A stretch of DNA of 64,000 nucleotides from CAVSJO01 sp963728445 (GCA_963728445.1 CAVSJO010000004.1:372001-436000); one strand, 5' to 3'. Shown: positions 36,055 through 45,128, numbered from the stretch's first letter. The notes: a model not told the origin generated them from the letters alone. Program-made: numbers and translations.

Positions 36055-37455
36055 GTGCACCCTGTATCGATCAGGGGCGGCCGCGCGTTGATGGCCGCCT
36101 GCCTGCTGGCGTCGACACCGATGATGGCGCGGGCCCAGCAGCCTTCACAGCAGCCGGACAGCGTCCAGGCGCGCCTGCGCCGTCTCGAGACGCAGATGGA
36201 CAGCCTGCGAGCGAGCATCGAGCGCCTGCGCGGGGCGCCGGCGGAAGCGCCGTCGCAAGCCGGGGAAGCGCCGTCGTCGCTTCCCGCCCAGCAGCCACCG
36301 GTGGACCCGCTCGCGGCGATTCGCGCCGCGGCAGCGCAGGCTGCAGGCGTGGACACGGCGCAGATGAACAAGCCGGACACGGCGAGCACGAACGTCGAGT
36401 TCGTGGGTCGCCAGCGCAATCTCTCCCAGTTCAACCCGGAGATCAGCGCCACCGCCGACCTGTTCGCGGTGGTGGACCACAACCGTCCGGGCACGAACAC
36501 GTTCGTGCCGCGGGAGTTCGAGTTCGCGTTCCAGTCGAACCTCGACCCCTACTCCCGGGCGAAGATCTTCATCGCCAACCACCACCCCGGTGGGGAGATC
36601 CTGCCGTTCGAGGGGCCCTCGGCGACGGCGGGCCAGCCGGGCGCGGGGGCCGGCGAGTCGGAGACCGACGTCGAGGAAGGCTACGTCGAGTGGGTGAACC
36701 TGCCGGGCGGATTCGGTTTCATGCTGGGCCGGTTCCGCCAGCAGTTCGGGACGCTCAACCGGTGGCACCCGCACGCCCTCCCCGGCCAGATGCTCCCCCT
36801 TCCCTACCTCGCCTTCCTCGGGGAAGAGGGACTCTCGCAGACCGGCCTCTCCATGCACTGGCTGGTGCCGGTGCACGGCGCGGGCACGTACGAGATCTGG
36901 ACGGAGCTGACGCGCGGCGAGAGCGACGCGGTCTACGGCGGCTCCGACAAGCTGAGCGTGCTCGGTCACGTGAACGGATTCTGGCCGCTGTCGCGCGCAT
37001 CGTACTTCCAGCTCGGCGTGTCCGGACTCGGCGGAACGCGGCGGGACGAGGTCGGCGTCGACCGGCCGACGCGCGTGTGGGGCGTCGACGCCGCTTACGA
37101 CTGGCGGCCGCCTGCAACGGGGCTCTTCCACGAGCTCACGCTGCGGGGCGGCGCCGTGCTGAACCGCCGGGACGTCGACACCGGCGCCTGGCAGGACGCA
37201 TGGGGCGCCTTCGGGATCGGCGAGTACAAGTTCGCGCAGCAGTGGATCGCCGGCGCGCGCTACGAGTGGACGCAGGACCCCGCCGATCCGGACCTCTCCT
37301 CCAGCCTCGTCGCCCCGACGCTGACGTGGTGGGAAAGTGAGTTCGTGCGCGTCCGCGCCGAGTACGACTTCCTGAACCGGCCGAGCGGCTGGCTGCGCCA
37401 GTTCGTGATCCAGACGACCATCGCCATGGGCCCCCACAAACACGAGACCTACTGA
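36055..37455 (+). CDS. Outer-membrane porin-like protein of the metal-uptake operon
   Basis: 466 residues from a GTG with AGGAGG five bases upstream; the open frame before it is not supported. A signal peptide (about 1-31, ending MMARAQQ) is followed by a short coiled coil (VQARLRRLETQMDSLRASIERLRG) of the kind that trimerises porins at the periplasmic face. A linker and then a long beta-strand-rich barrel follow (FEFAFQSNLDPYSRAKIFIANHH ... FGFMLGRFRQQFGTLNRWHPHALPG ... LTLRGGAVLNRRDVDTG). Its stop overlaps the znuA start (TGATG), so it probably brings the metal across the outer membrane for the ABC system. Metal identity is inferred. Confidence 0.78.
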   Translation: MHPVSIRGGRALMAACLLASTPMMARAQQPSQQPDSVQARLRRLETQMDSLRASIERLRGAPAEAPSQAGEAPSSLPAQQPPVDPLAAIRAAAAQAAGVDTAQMNKPDTASTNVEFVGRQRNLSQFNPEISATADLFAVVDHNRPGTNTFVPREFEFAFQSNLDPYSRAKIFIANHHPGGEILPFEGPSATAGQPGAGAGESETDVEEGYVEWVNLPGGFGFMLGRFRQQFGTLNRWHPHALPGQMLPLPYLAFLGEEGLSQTGLSMHWLVPVHGAGTYEIWTELTRGESDAVYGGSDKLSVLGHVNGFWPLSRASYFQLGVSGLGGTRRDEVGVDRPTRVWGVDAAYDWRPPATGLFHELTLRGGAVLNRRDVDTGAWQDAWGAFGIGEYKFAQQWIAGARYEWTQDPADPDLSSSLVAPTLTWWESEFVRVRAEYDFLNRPSGWLRQFVIQTTIAMGPHKHETY

Positions 37456-38555
37456 TGACGACCACCATGAAGCACACCGGACTCCTTGCCGCGGCGCTGC
37501 TCGTCGCGGCTCCGGCGACAGGCCGGGCCACCGGCCCGGCCGCCGGGCCCTCGCACGCCGCCCCCTCGACCGTCGCCGCGGCCCCCATCAAGATCGTCGC
37601 GACGCTGCCGGTCTACGCCGACATCGCCCGCCGCATCGGCGGGGACCAGGTGGACGTCACGTCCATCGCCGACCCGCACGAGGACTCGCACTTCGTGCGG
37701 CCGAAGCCGAGCTTCGCCGCGAAGCTCCGCCAGGCGGACATGTTCATCACTACCGGGCTGGACCTCGAGCTGTGGGCGCCGCCGCTGCTGGACAAGGCGG
37801 GCAACGCGTCCGTTGCGGAGGGCGGCCAGGGCTACGTCACGACCTACACGGGCATCAAGCTGCTGGACATCCCGTCGTCCGCCGACCGCGCGGCGGGTGA
37901 CATCCACATCTACGGCAACCCGCACGTCTACACGGATCCCCTCAACGCGGTGCAGGTCGCCCGCAACATCACGGCGGGGCTCAAGAAGGTCGCGCCCGAC
38001 CGCTCGGCGGCGTGGGACAGGGGGCTGGCCCAGTTCACGGACCAGATCTACCGCCGGCTCTTCGGAGGGCAGCTCGTCGACATGCTCGGGGGCGAAACGC
38101 TGGCGCACCTGTCCCGCTCCGGCAACTTCCAGAGCTTCCTCGAAAAGACGCCCTACCAGGGCAAGCCGCTCATCGGCTACCTGGGCGGCTGGCTGAAGAC
38201 GGCCCAGGCGTTCCGTGGCAAGGACATCATCTGCTACCACAAGAACTGGGCGTACTTCGAGGACCGCTTCGACGTGCAGTGCGTCGACTACGTCGAGGCG
38301 AAGCCGGGCATCCCGCCCACGCCGGGGCACGTCTCGGACCTGATCCGCCTCATGAAGACGAAGAACATAAAGGTCATCATCGCGGCGACGTACTTCGGTG
38401 AGCAGAAGGTGAAGACGGTGGCCGACCGGGCCGGGGCGAAGTACGTGATGATGCCCATGGAGCCGGGCGACGAGCCGGGCGAGGGCAGCTACTTCGACAT
38501 GGTGGACACGTGGGTGAACGGCCTGGCGCGCGGATACGGCGCCCCGGCCTCCTGA
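37455..38555 (+). CDS. znuA: Metal ABC transporter substrate-binding protein (ZnuA/TroA family)
   Basis: 366 residues. A signal peptide (about 1-25) is followed by a cluster A-I binding protein fold. Candidate metal ligands are H in DPHEDSHFV, H in GNPHVYTDPLNAV, H in CYHKNWAYFEDRF, and an acidic residue near the end (ATYFGEQ). The long helix linking the lobes and the spacing of these histidines are typical of Zn/Mn-binding members. It delivers the metal to the permease encoded 30 bp downstream. The ATG shares its A with the stop of the porin-like gene. Confidence 0.9.
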   Translation: MTTTMKHTGLLAAALLVAAPATGRATGPAAGPSHAAPSTVAAAPIKIVATLPVYADIARRIGGDQVDVTSIADPHEDSHFVRPKPSFAAKLRQADMFITTGLDLELWAPPLLDKAGNASVAEGGQGYVTTYTGIKLLDIPSSADRAAGDIHIYGNPHVYTDPLNAVQVARNITAGLKKVAPDRSAAWDRGLAQFTDQIYRRLFGGQLVDMLGGETLAHLSRSGNFQSFLEKTPYQGKPLIGYLGGWLKTAQAFRGKDIICYHKNWAYFEDRFDVQCVDYVEAKPGIPPTPGHVSDLIRLMKTKNIKVIIAATYFGEQKVKTVADRAGAKYVMMPMEPGDEPGEGSYFDMVDTWVNGLARGYGAPAS

Positions 38556-38585
38556 GCCGACCCTCCTCCCGACGGAGAACGCGAC

Positions 38586-39446
38586 ATGCTGGACCTCTTC
38601 CTCGTCCCCTTCGCCGCGGCGCTGATCATCCTTGCGATCAACGCCTACTTCGGGCTCCACGTGATCCGCCGCGGCGTGATCTTCGTGGACCTGGCCTTCG
38701 CCCAGATCGCCGCCGTGGGGAGCACGCTCGCGCTCCTCTTCGGCGGCGAGCCGGGCACCCCCATGGCCCTCGCCTTCTCCTTCGGCTTCACCATCTTCGG
38801 CGCGGCGTTCTTCAGCTGGACGCGCATGGAGGAGTCCCGGGTGCCGCAGGAGGCGATCATCGGCATCAGCTACGTCGTCGCCTCGGCAGCCGTGATCCTG
38901 CTGGCCAGCTTCACCGCGGAGGGCGCCGAGCACATCAAGGAGACCCTCACCGGCTCCCTGATCTGGGCGACGTGGCCCACGGTCTTCGAGCTCGCGGGGA
39001 TCTATGCGCTCGTCGCCGTCTTCCACTTCGTCTTCCGGAAGAAGCTTCTGGCGACGACGTTCGCACCGGAGACGGTGAAGAACGTCCGGCTCTGGGACTT
39101 CATCTTCTATCTCAGCTTCGGCCTTGCCGTGACGTTCTCCGTCACGCTCGCCGGCGTCCTCATGATCTTCAGCACGCTCGTCATCCCGGCCGTCATCGCG
39201 TTCCTGTACACGCACCGCTTCTCCCACGCCCTCGTGCTGGCGTGGGCCGCGGGGGCGGTGGCGATCGCCGGCGGGCTGATCGTGTCCTTCGTCTGGGACC
39301 TGACGACGGGCCCGCTGCTCGTCGTCTCGTTCGGCGTGGTCCTGGCCCTGGCCGCTGTGATCCGGCCGCTGTTCGGCTCGGCGGAGACGAACGACTGGGA
39401 GGAGGTGGCGCCGGAGGCGCCGCCGGAGACGGCGTTGCATATGTAG
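38586..39446 (+). CDS. znuB: Metal ABC transporter permease (ZnuB family)
   Basis: 286 residues with eight or nine transmembrane helices. The ABC-3 family patterns include GLHVIRRGVIFVDLAFAQIAAVGSTLALLFG near the start and TLAGVLMIFSTLVIPAVIAFLYT in the C-terminal half. GGAG lies eight bases before the ATG. It forms the transmembrane channel for zinc or manganese. The usual third partner, a ZnuC-type ATPase, is not encoded anywhere in this cluster: the gene is followed directly by repeats and a convergent operon, so the ATPase must be supplied from elsewhere. Confidence 0.9.
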   Translation: MLDLFLVPFAAALIILAINAYFGLHVIRRGVIFVDLAFAQIAAVGSTLALLFGGEPGTPMALAFSFGFTIFGAAFFSWTRMEESRVPQEAIIGISYVVASAAVILLASFTAEGAEHIKETLTGSLIWATWPTVFELAGIYALVAVFHFVFRKKLLATTFAPETVKNVRLWDFIFYLSFGLAVTFSVTLAGVLMIFSTLVIPAVIAFLYTHRFSHALVLAWAAGAVAIAGGLIVSFVWDLTTGPLLVVSFGVVLALAAVIRPLFGSAETNDWEEVAPEAPPETALHM

Positions 39447-39448
39447 GG

Positions 39449-39503
39449 TGAGGCTGAGGCTGAGGCTGAGGCTGAGGCTGAGGCGGAGGCTGAGGCTGAG
39501 GCG
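39449..39503. repeat. Hexanucleotide tandem repeat (TGAGGC)n
   Basis: About nine copies of TGAGGC with two variants, starting two bases after the znuB stop. It is the inverse complement of the repeat at 39699-39734 and could pair with it. Confidence 0.92.
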
Positions 39504-39630
39504 GGGGCGGAGTGGGGCGCAGAGGCTGGGGGAACACGGGGGGTGAGTGCCGGCGCGCGGCTTCGGGCGAACGGTGCGCGGACGCTCACCGCTCTCGCGG
39601 ACTCCCGGCCAGTCCCTTTCGGTCGCTGCC

Positions 39631-39693
39631 GTTCCCGCCGTTCCCGCCGTTCCCGCCGTTCCCGCCGTTCCCGCCGTTCCCGCCGTTCCCGCC
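39631..39693. repeat. Nonanucleotide tandem repeat (GTTCCCGCC)7
   Basis: Seven perfect head-to-tail copies of GTTCCCGCC, intergenic, between the two complementary hexanucleotide arrays. Confidence 0.95.
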
Positions 39694-39698
39694 GTTCA

Positions 39699-39734
39699 CC
39701 TCAGCCTCAGCCTAAGCCTCAGCCTCAGCCTCAG
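39699..39734. repeat. Hexanucleotide tandem repeat (CCTCAG)6
   Basis: Six copies of CCTCAG, one with a single change. It includes the stop codon of the antiporter gene ending at 39731. It is complementary to the array at 39449, forming a long inverted repeat around the convergent gene junction. Confidence 0.92.
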
Positions 39735-41434
39735 AACAGATAGAACACAAGATACGCCGCCAGCAGAATCGTCACCCACAGCACCATGCTGCCCGTGGGC
39801 CACGTCCGGGCGAGCTGGCCTTCGGGGGCGTGGTGGCGGCTGGTGCCGCCGACGACGGCGCGGACGCCGCCGAGGGTGACGTCGCGGACGCCGCGATCGA
39901 TGGCGACGGCGACGTCGCGCACGCCGCGAACGAGGGCGGGGCCGAGCTTCCTGTAGAACCAGTCACTGTCCAGGTTCACGGCGTGCTGTTCGGCGGGGTA
40001 GAGGTGCAGCCGCATGAGCCAGAAGACTGCGAGCATGGAGAAGATCAGGAGCTGCATCTGGGCCAGCACGTGTCCGGGCGCGTACGGCGAGTAGTCCACC
40101 GGGAACGGCAGCAGGCCGTAGAACGTCTGGGGCAGCACCCCGACGGCGATGCACAGGACGGCGGCCACGGCCATGGCGAGGCGCATGTTCAGGGGCGCCT
40201 CCTTCGTGCGGATGCCGGAGTCGTGTCCGAAGAAGCCGAAGAACGGGATCTTGATGCCAGCGTGCTCGACGACGCCGGCGGAGGCGAAGAGCAGCACGAG
40301 CCAGATCCAGTGGTAGCCGTGCTCGGCGGCAGCGGCCATGATCATCGACTTGCTGACGAAGCCGCTGAAGAGCGGAAAGGCGGAGATGGAGGCCGCGCCC
40401 ACCATCGACATGCCGGCGGTGAACGGCATGCTCTTGTACAGCCCGCCCAGGTCGGAGCCCTTCACGGTGCCGGCGCGGTAGAGCACGGCGCCCATGGACA
40501 TGAAGAGGAGGCCCTTGAAGATGACCTCGTTGAAGGCGTGGGCGACGGCGCCGTCGACGGCAAGCGCCCCGCCGATGCCGATGCCGACGACCATGAAGCC
40601 GATCTGGTTGATCATGCTGTAGCCCAGCACGCGCCGCAGGTCGTTCTCGATGACGGCGTAGAAGATCGGGAACGCGGTCATGACCGCGCCGATGTAGATC
40701 AGGATCTCGGTGCCGGCGAAGCCGCGGGTCAGGGCGTAGATGGCGACCTTCGTGGTGAAGGCGCTCAGGAAGAACGTCCCGGTGACCGTCGCCTCGGGAT
40801 ACGCGTCCGTCAGCCAGTTGTGCAGCAGCGGGAAGCCGCACTTGCAGCCGATGGCCAGGAACATGAGCCACGGTCCGAGGCCGCGCAGCTCGATATGGCC
40901 GAAGGAGAGGCTGCCCACGTCGTGATAGTAGACCAGGGCGCCGGCCAGGAAGACGACGCCGGCGACGACCTGCACGGCCAGGTAGCGGGTTCCGGCGCGC
41001 AGCGCGCGCTCGGTGCCGCGGGCCCAGATCAGGAAGACGGAGCTGACGCTCAGCAGCTCCCAGAAGACGAAGAACGTGACCAGGTCGCCCGCGAACACGG
41101 CTCCCACCGCGCTCCCGGCGTAGAGCATGCCGGCCACGTGCTGCAGCGTCGCCTTCTCCTCCCGGTTCAGGTGCAGCGAGTAGAGCACGCCGATGAAGGC
41201 GCCGATGTGGAACAGGTAGCCGAAGAGCAGGCTCAGGCGGTCCACCCGGAAGGGTTCCAGGTGGTAGCTGAAGAACTGCACGGCCGTGTGCACGCCTTCC
41301 TGGGCGCCGATCAGGTTGAGGGCGCCGAGGACCGGCACGAGGAGGAGCACCGCGCCGCGCAGCCTGCCGCGCAGCACGGCGGCGAGGGCGGCGCCGACGC
41401 AGAAGATCAGGAACGGCGGAGCGTCAATCCACAT
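39731..41434 (-). CDS. NuoL/M/N-like antiporter subunit (third channel subunit of the Mrp operon)
   Basis: 567 residues with about 14 transmembrane helices (proton_antipo_M family). The proton-path residues of this family are present: E in FFVFWELLSVSS, K in SAFTTKVAIYAL, and K in FNEVIFKGLLFMSMGA; a NPxG-like discontinuous-helix region follows. It resembles MrpD or the N-terminal half of MrpA. A C-terminal extension carries an amphipathic segment (GVRDVAVAIDRGVRDVTLGGVRAVV) and a final helix. It is the last gene of a ten-gene operon. Two other homologous channel subunits lie upstream. Confidence 0.85.
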   Translation of the reverse strand: MWIDAPPFLIFCVGAALAAVLRGRLRGAVLLLVPVLGALNLIGAQEGVHTAVQFFSYHLEPFRVDRLSLLFGYLFHIGAFIGVLYSLHLNREEKATLQHVAGMLYAGSAVGAVFAGDLVTFFVFWELLSVSSVFLIWARGTERALRAGTRYLAVQVVAGVVFLAGALVYYHDVGSLSFGHIELRGLGPWLMFLAIGCKCGFPLLHNWLTDAYPEATVTGTFFLSAFTTKVAIYALTRGFAGTEILIYIGAVMTAFPIFYAVIENDLRRVLGYSMINQIGFMVVGIGIGGALAVDGAVAHAFNEVIFKGLLFMSMGAVLYRAGTVKGSDLGGLYKSMPFTAGMSMVGAASISAFPLFSGFVSKSMIMAAAAEHGYHWIWLVLLFASAGVVEHAGIKIPFFGFFGHDSGIRTKEAPLNMRLAMAVAAVLCIAVGVLPQTFYGLLPFPVDYSPYAPGHVLAQMQLLIFSMLAVFWLMRLHLYPAEQHAVNLDSDWFYRKLGPALVRGVRDVAVAIDRGVRDVTLGGVRAVVGGTSRHHAPEGQLARTWPTGSMVLWVTILLAAYLVFYLF

Positions 41435-41672
41435 CGTAGTAGTCCTCGTCCCGTCGAACCATTCTGCGCAGCAGCTTCGCGCCGTAGACCAGCAGCGTCA
41501 CGCCGAAGAAGCCATAGATCGGGTAGAAGCCCCAGAGCCGCTCCCACGGGTCTTCCGCGTGGCGATGGATCACGAACTCGAGGAGCAGCGCCACGACGCC
41601 CAGGGCCGTGAAGCCGAGCAGCAGCGCGCGAACGTTCTCCGGCCGGTCGAGGAATCGCTTCCTGTCGTCCAT
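41424..41672 (-). CDS. Small two-helix membrane protein inside the Mrp operon
   Basis: 82 residues; family not recognised. Two transmembrane helices (about 18-35, LLLGFTALGVVALLLEFVI, and 50-68, YPIYGFFGVTLLVYGAKLL) are separated by a hydrophilic loop with HRHAEDPWERLWGF. The C-terminus is charged (RRMVRRDEDYYDVD). AGAGG lies upstream of the ATG. It overlaps the start of the following antiporter gene by 11 bp, so it is an integral part of the operon and may be an accessory subunit. Confidence 0.75.
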   Translation of the reverse strand: MDDRKRFLDRPENVRALLLGFTALGVVALLLEFVIHRHAEDPWERLWGFYPIYGFFGVTLLVYGAKLLRRMVRRDEDYYDVD

Positions 41673-41719
41673 TGCCTCTCTCCCTGCGGGCGGCGGCCCG
41701 CCCGGACCCGCGCCCGCGC

Positions 41720-43270
41720 TCACGGTCCCACCACCCTTTCGAGGAGGCGGAAGAACGGGCCCGGGAAGAAGAAGAGCCACATCGTCGCCAGCGCCGTAAA
41801 GGACAGCGCGACGAGGATCGGCCACGGCGCCTCGTGGATTTCCTCGGTGGCGCCCGCGGGGACGGCGCCCGCGGAACCGAGGGCGCCCTGTTCCGTGCCC
41901 TGCTCCGCGCCGTGGTCCCCGCCCGTTCGCGCCGGTCCTGCGTAGGGCTCCGGCTTCGCCGGGTAGAAGAACGCGCGCACCGGCACGGCCAGGAGGTAGC
42001 CGAGGTTCAGCACGGAGCTGAGCATGAGCACGGCGAGGAGCGCGACCTGGTGCGCGTCGAGAGTGCCCAGGGCCAGGTACCACTTGCTCCACACCCCGCC
42101 GCCCAGCGGCAGGCCGATGACGCTCAGCGCGCCGATGAAGTAGGCGCCGAACGTGACCGGCATGCGTCGCCCCAGACCGTCCATCTGGCTGATCTCGGTC
42201 TTGTGGGCGGCAACCATGACGGCGCCGGCGCAGAAGAACAGCGTGATCTTGCCGAAGGCGTGCATGACGATGTGCAGGCCGCCGCCGATGATGCCCCAGC
42301 GGTTGGCCAGCATGGCGCCCAGCACGATGTAGGAGAGCTGGCTGATGGTCGAGTACGCCAGCCGCTCCTTCAGGTTGTCCTTGCCGAATGCGACGAAGGA
42401 GCCGAGCAGGATCGTCGCCGCCGCCACGTACATGAGCCAGACGCTCGACCCGAGGCGCGTCAGCAGGTCGATCCCGAAGATGTAGACGACGACCTTCAGG
42501 ATCGTGAACACGCCCACCTTCACGACGGCGACGGCGTGCAGCAGCGCGCTCACCGGGGTGGGTGCCACCATGGCCGCGGGCAGCCAGCGGTGGAACGGCA
42601 TGACCGCCGCCTTGCCGACGCCGAAGACGAACAGCGCGAGGAGGATCGCGATGGCCGTGGGGGACGCCTTCCCGGCCAGGATCCCGCCGCGCGTGAACTC
42701 CAGCGTCCCCGCCAGCATGTACGTCCAGATGATGGCGAAGAGCAGGAACAGGATCGACGTCGTGAACAGAATGCCCAGGTAGATGCGGCCGGCGCGCTTC
42801 GCCTCCTCCGTACCCTCGTGGGTGACGAGGGGGAACGTCGAGAGGGTCAGCGCCTCGTAGAAGACGAAGAGCGTCAGCAGGTTGGCCGAGAAAGCGGCGC
42901 CCATGGCGCACGCGATGGCGACGGCGAAGAAGATGTAGAAGCGCGTCAGGTGCTCCTCGTGGTGGGCCCGCATGTAGCCGATGGAGTAGACCGTGGTGAC
43001 GATCCACAGCGTGCTGGCGACGAAGGCGAACAGCACGCCCAGCGGCTCGACCGCGAGGGCCAGTCGGATGCCCGGGAGCGGCTCGGCGAAGACCCACTGG
43101 AGGCCGTCGGCCGCGTGAGGCCAGATCTGCAGCACGACCGACAGGAGGGCGCCGCCCGTGACGAGGGAGGCCGCCTCCCGCAGGTTCGGCCAGCGGCCGA
43201 GCAGGCCCACGAACACGGCGCCGGCGAGGGGAACCGCGACGGCGAGGAGCGGCAGCGCGTCGGGGCTCAC
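41720..43270 (-). CDS. MrpD-like antiporter subunit (second copy)
   Basis: 516 residues with about 14 transmembrane helices. Proton-path residues are E in FVFYEALTLSTFPLV, K in AVVKVGVFTILKVVVY, and K in HAFGKITLFFCAGAVM. The start is a GTG at 43270 overlapping the stop of the first mrpD gene as GTGA. An open frame continues upstream into that gene in a different phase and is not a fusion. A hydrophilic loop near residue 420-450 is A/E/G-rich. It probably forms one of three ion or proton channels of the complex. Confidence 0.87.
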   Translation of the reverse strand: MSPDALPLLAVAVPLAGAVFVGLLGRWPNLREAASLVTGGALLSVVLQIWPHAADGLQWVFAEPLPGIRLALAVEPLGVLFAFVASTLWIVTTVYSIGYMRAHHEEHLTRFYIFFAVAIACAMGAAFSANLLTLFVFYEALTLSTFPLVTHEGTEEAKRAGRIYLGILFTTSILFLLFAIIWTYMLAGTLEFTRGGILAGKASPTAIAILLALFVFGVGKAAVMPFHRWLPAAMVAPTPVSALLHAVAVVKVGVFTILKVVVYIFGIDLLTRLGSSVWLMYVAAATILLGSFVAFGKDNLKERLAYSTISQLSYIVLGAMLANRWGIIGGGLHIVMHAFGKITLFFCAGAVMVAAHKTEISQMDGLGRRMPVTFGAYFIGALSVIGLPLGGGVWSKWYLALGTLDAHQVALLAVLMLSSVLNLGYLLAVPVRAFFYPAKPEPYAGPARTGGDHGAEQGTEQGALGSAGAVPAGATEEIHEAPWPILVALSFTALATMWLFFFPGPFFRLLERVVGP

Positions 43271-44772
43271 GGCAGACCTCCCATCAGGACCGCCGCGGCC
43301 TTGTGCGCGACGCCGACGGTGAACCGGGTATCGATTCCGAAGAAGTAGTTGGCCACGACCAGGATCCAGGTCGGCACGAGCATCAGGAGAGGCGCTTCCC
43401 GCAGCGGCTCCGCGCCGGGCGGCGGCTCCCGGAAGTAGGCGGTTTCCACCACGCGCCAGATGTAGACGACGGCGAGCAGCGAACTCACAAGCACGATCAC
43501 AACCACCGGCCACCAGCCGCGCTCGAGGGCCCCGAGCACGAGGTACCACTTGCTGATGAAGCCCACCGTCAGCGGCACTCCGATGATGCTCAGTCCCGCC
43601 GCGACGAAGGCGGCCGTCGTGTACGGCATCCGCCGTCCGAGGCCCGCCATCGCCTCCAGCCGAACCGAGCCTAGCCGGTACATGACGCACCCCAGCGACA
43701 TGAAGAGCGCGCCCTTGATGAGGGCGTGGTTGAAGAGGTGCAGGATCCCGCCGGTGAGGCCGGTGAGATTGCCGATGCTGATGCCCAGGATGATGTAGCC
43801 GATCTGCGCCAGACTCGAATAGGCGAGCATGCGCTTCACGTTGCGCTGGTAGATCGCCACCAGCGACGTACTGACCATGGCGACGAGGGCCAGCGGCAGC
43901 AGCACGTGGTCCAGCTTCATGGTGCCGAACGAGAAGTCGAAGCCGAACACGGTGAAGAAGAACCGCAGCAGCATGTAGACGGCGACCTTCGTCGACGTCG
44001 AGGCGATGAACGACGTCACGGCCGAGGGCGCGTACGTGTAGGCGTTCGGCAGCCACAGGTGCAGGGGAAAGAGCGCGAGCTTCAGGCTGATCCCCACCGT
44101 GAGGAACGCGAACGCGACGCTGACCGTGCGCCGCCCCTCCACGAGAGGCAGCCGGTGGGCCAGATCGGCCATGTTCAGCGTGCCCGTGACCGCGTACATC
44201 AGGCCGATGCCGATCACGATGAACGTCGCGCCGACGGCGCCCATGATCAGGTACCGGTACGCGGCCGTCAGCGCCCGCCGGTCCCGGCCCATGGCCACCA
44301 GCGCGTAGGTCGAGAGCGAGGAGATCTCGAGGAAGACGAACAGGTTGAAGACGTCCCCCGTGATCGTGATGCCCAGCAGTCCGGCCAGCGAGAGCAGGAA
44401 GGCCGTGTAGAAATACGGGATCCGGTCTGCTGCGACCTCGCTCTCGACGCTCTTCAGGGAGTAGGGCGTGACGACGGCCCCGATGGTGCCGACGAGAACG
44501 AGCACGAAGGCGTTTGCCGCGTCGATGCGGTACTCGATGCCCCACGGCGCGGCCCAGCCCCCCAGCGGGTAGGAGATCGTACCCCTCGTGAGCACCTGGT
44601 GCAGGAGGGCGATGGCGATCCCGAACGCCGTCCAGCTCACGAGCACTGCCCACGCCCACGACCAGCGGGGCCGGCGGATCAGGGATCCCGCCAGCGCGGC
44701 CATCAAGGGGATGACGACCTGCAGTGGCGGGAGCTGGGTCGCCGCGGCGGCGACCTCCGAGCTGGCCGTCAC
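43267..44772 (-). CDS. mrpD: Multisubunit Na+/H+ antiporter subunit MrpD
   Basis: 501 residues with about 14 transmembrane helices. MrpD/NuoN features are E in LFVFLEISSLSTYALVAMGRDRRAL, K in ASTSTKVAVYMLLRFFF, and K in FNHALIKGALFMSLGC, with GVPLTVGFISKWYLVLGAL near the discontinuous helix. The start is GTG, overlapping the mrpC stop (GTGA). In the standard order mrpD follows mrpC, as here. It exchanges cytoplasmic Na+ (or K+) for protons as part of the complex. Confidence 0.92.
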   Translation of the reverse strand: MTASSEVAAAATQLPPLQVVIPLMAALAGSLIRRPRWSWAWAVLVSWTAFGIAIALLHQVLTRGTISYPLGGWAAPWGIEYRIDAANAFVLVLVGTIGAVVTPYSLKSVESEVAADRIPYFYTAFLLSLAGLLGITITGDVFNLFVFLEISSLSTYALVAMGRDRRALTAAYRYLIMGAVGATFIVIGIGLMYAVTGTLNMADLAHRLPLVEGRRTVSVAFAFLTVGISLKLALFPLHLWLPNAYTYAPSAVTSFIASTSTKVAVYMLLRFFFTVFGFDFSFGTMKLDHVLLPLALVAMVSTSLVAIYQRNVKRMLAYSSLAQIGYIILGISIGNLTGLTGGILHLFNHALIKGALFMSLGCVMYRLGSVRLEAMAGLGRRMPYTTAAFVAAGLSIIGVPLTVGFISKWYLVLGALERGWWPVVVIVLVSSLLAVVYIWRVVETAYFREPPPGAEPLREAPLLMLVPTWILVVANYFFGIDTRFTVGVAHKAAAVLMGGLP

Positions 44773-45128
44773 GGCGTTTCCTCCAGCGCGTCGATCTCGT
44801 CCTCCTCGACCGTGCCGTACGCCTCGTTGATGCGCACGACCAGCGCAAGGGCCACGGCCGTGGTCGCCACCCCCACGACGATCGCCGTGAGCATCAGCAC
44901 CATCGGCAGCGGGTTCGAGTAGACGGGGTTGCCGTGCTCGACCAGGATCGGGGCCGTGCCGCCCCGGATGCGGCCCAGGCTGATGTAGAAGATGATCACC
45001 GAGGTCTGGAAGATGTTCAGTCCGATCACCTTCTTCACCAGGTTGCCCCGGGCGATCAGCACGTAGAAACCGGCCATCATCAGGAAGATGACGATCCAGT
45101 AGTTGTAGTGCCCCATGAAGGAAGTCAC
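44769..45128 (-). CDS. mrpC: Multisubunit Na+/H+ antiporter subunit MrpC (NuoK-like)
   Basis: 119 residues, three transmembrane helices, the normal size for MrpC/NuoK. The first helix (YWIVIFLMMAGFYVLIARGNLVKKVIGLNIFQTSVIIFYISLG) and the closing PMVLMLTAIVVGVATTAVALALVVRI are characteristic. The start is GTG with GGAGGGG upstream, overlapping the mrpB stop; an ATG four codons later is possible. It lines the proton path next to MrpD. Confidence 0.92.
   Translation of the reverse strand: MTSFMGHYNYWIVIFLMMAGFYVLIARGNLVKKVIGLNIFQTSVIIFYISLGRIRGGTAPILVEHGNPVYSNPLPMVLMLTAIVVGVATTAVALALVVRINEAYGTVEEDEIDALEETP

Noticed and set aside
41720..44848. An apparent fusion of the second MrpD-like subunit with a long upstream extension.
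   Set aside because: The extension is out of phase with the true mrpD gene and lacks membrane helices; a GTG at 43270 overlapping the mrpD stop is the natural start.
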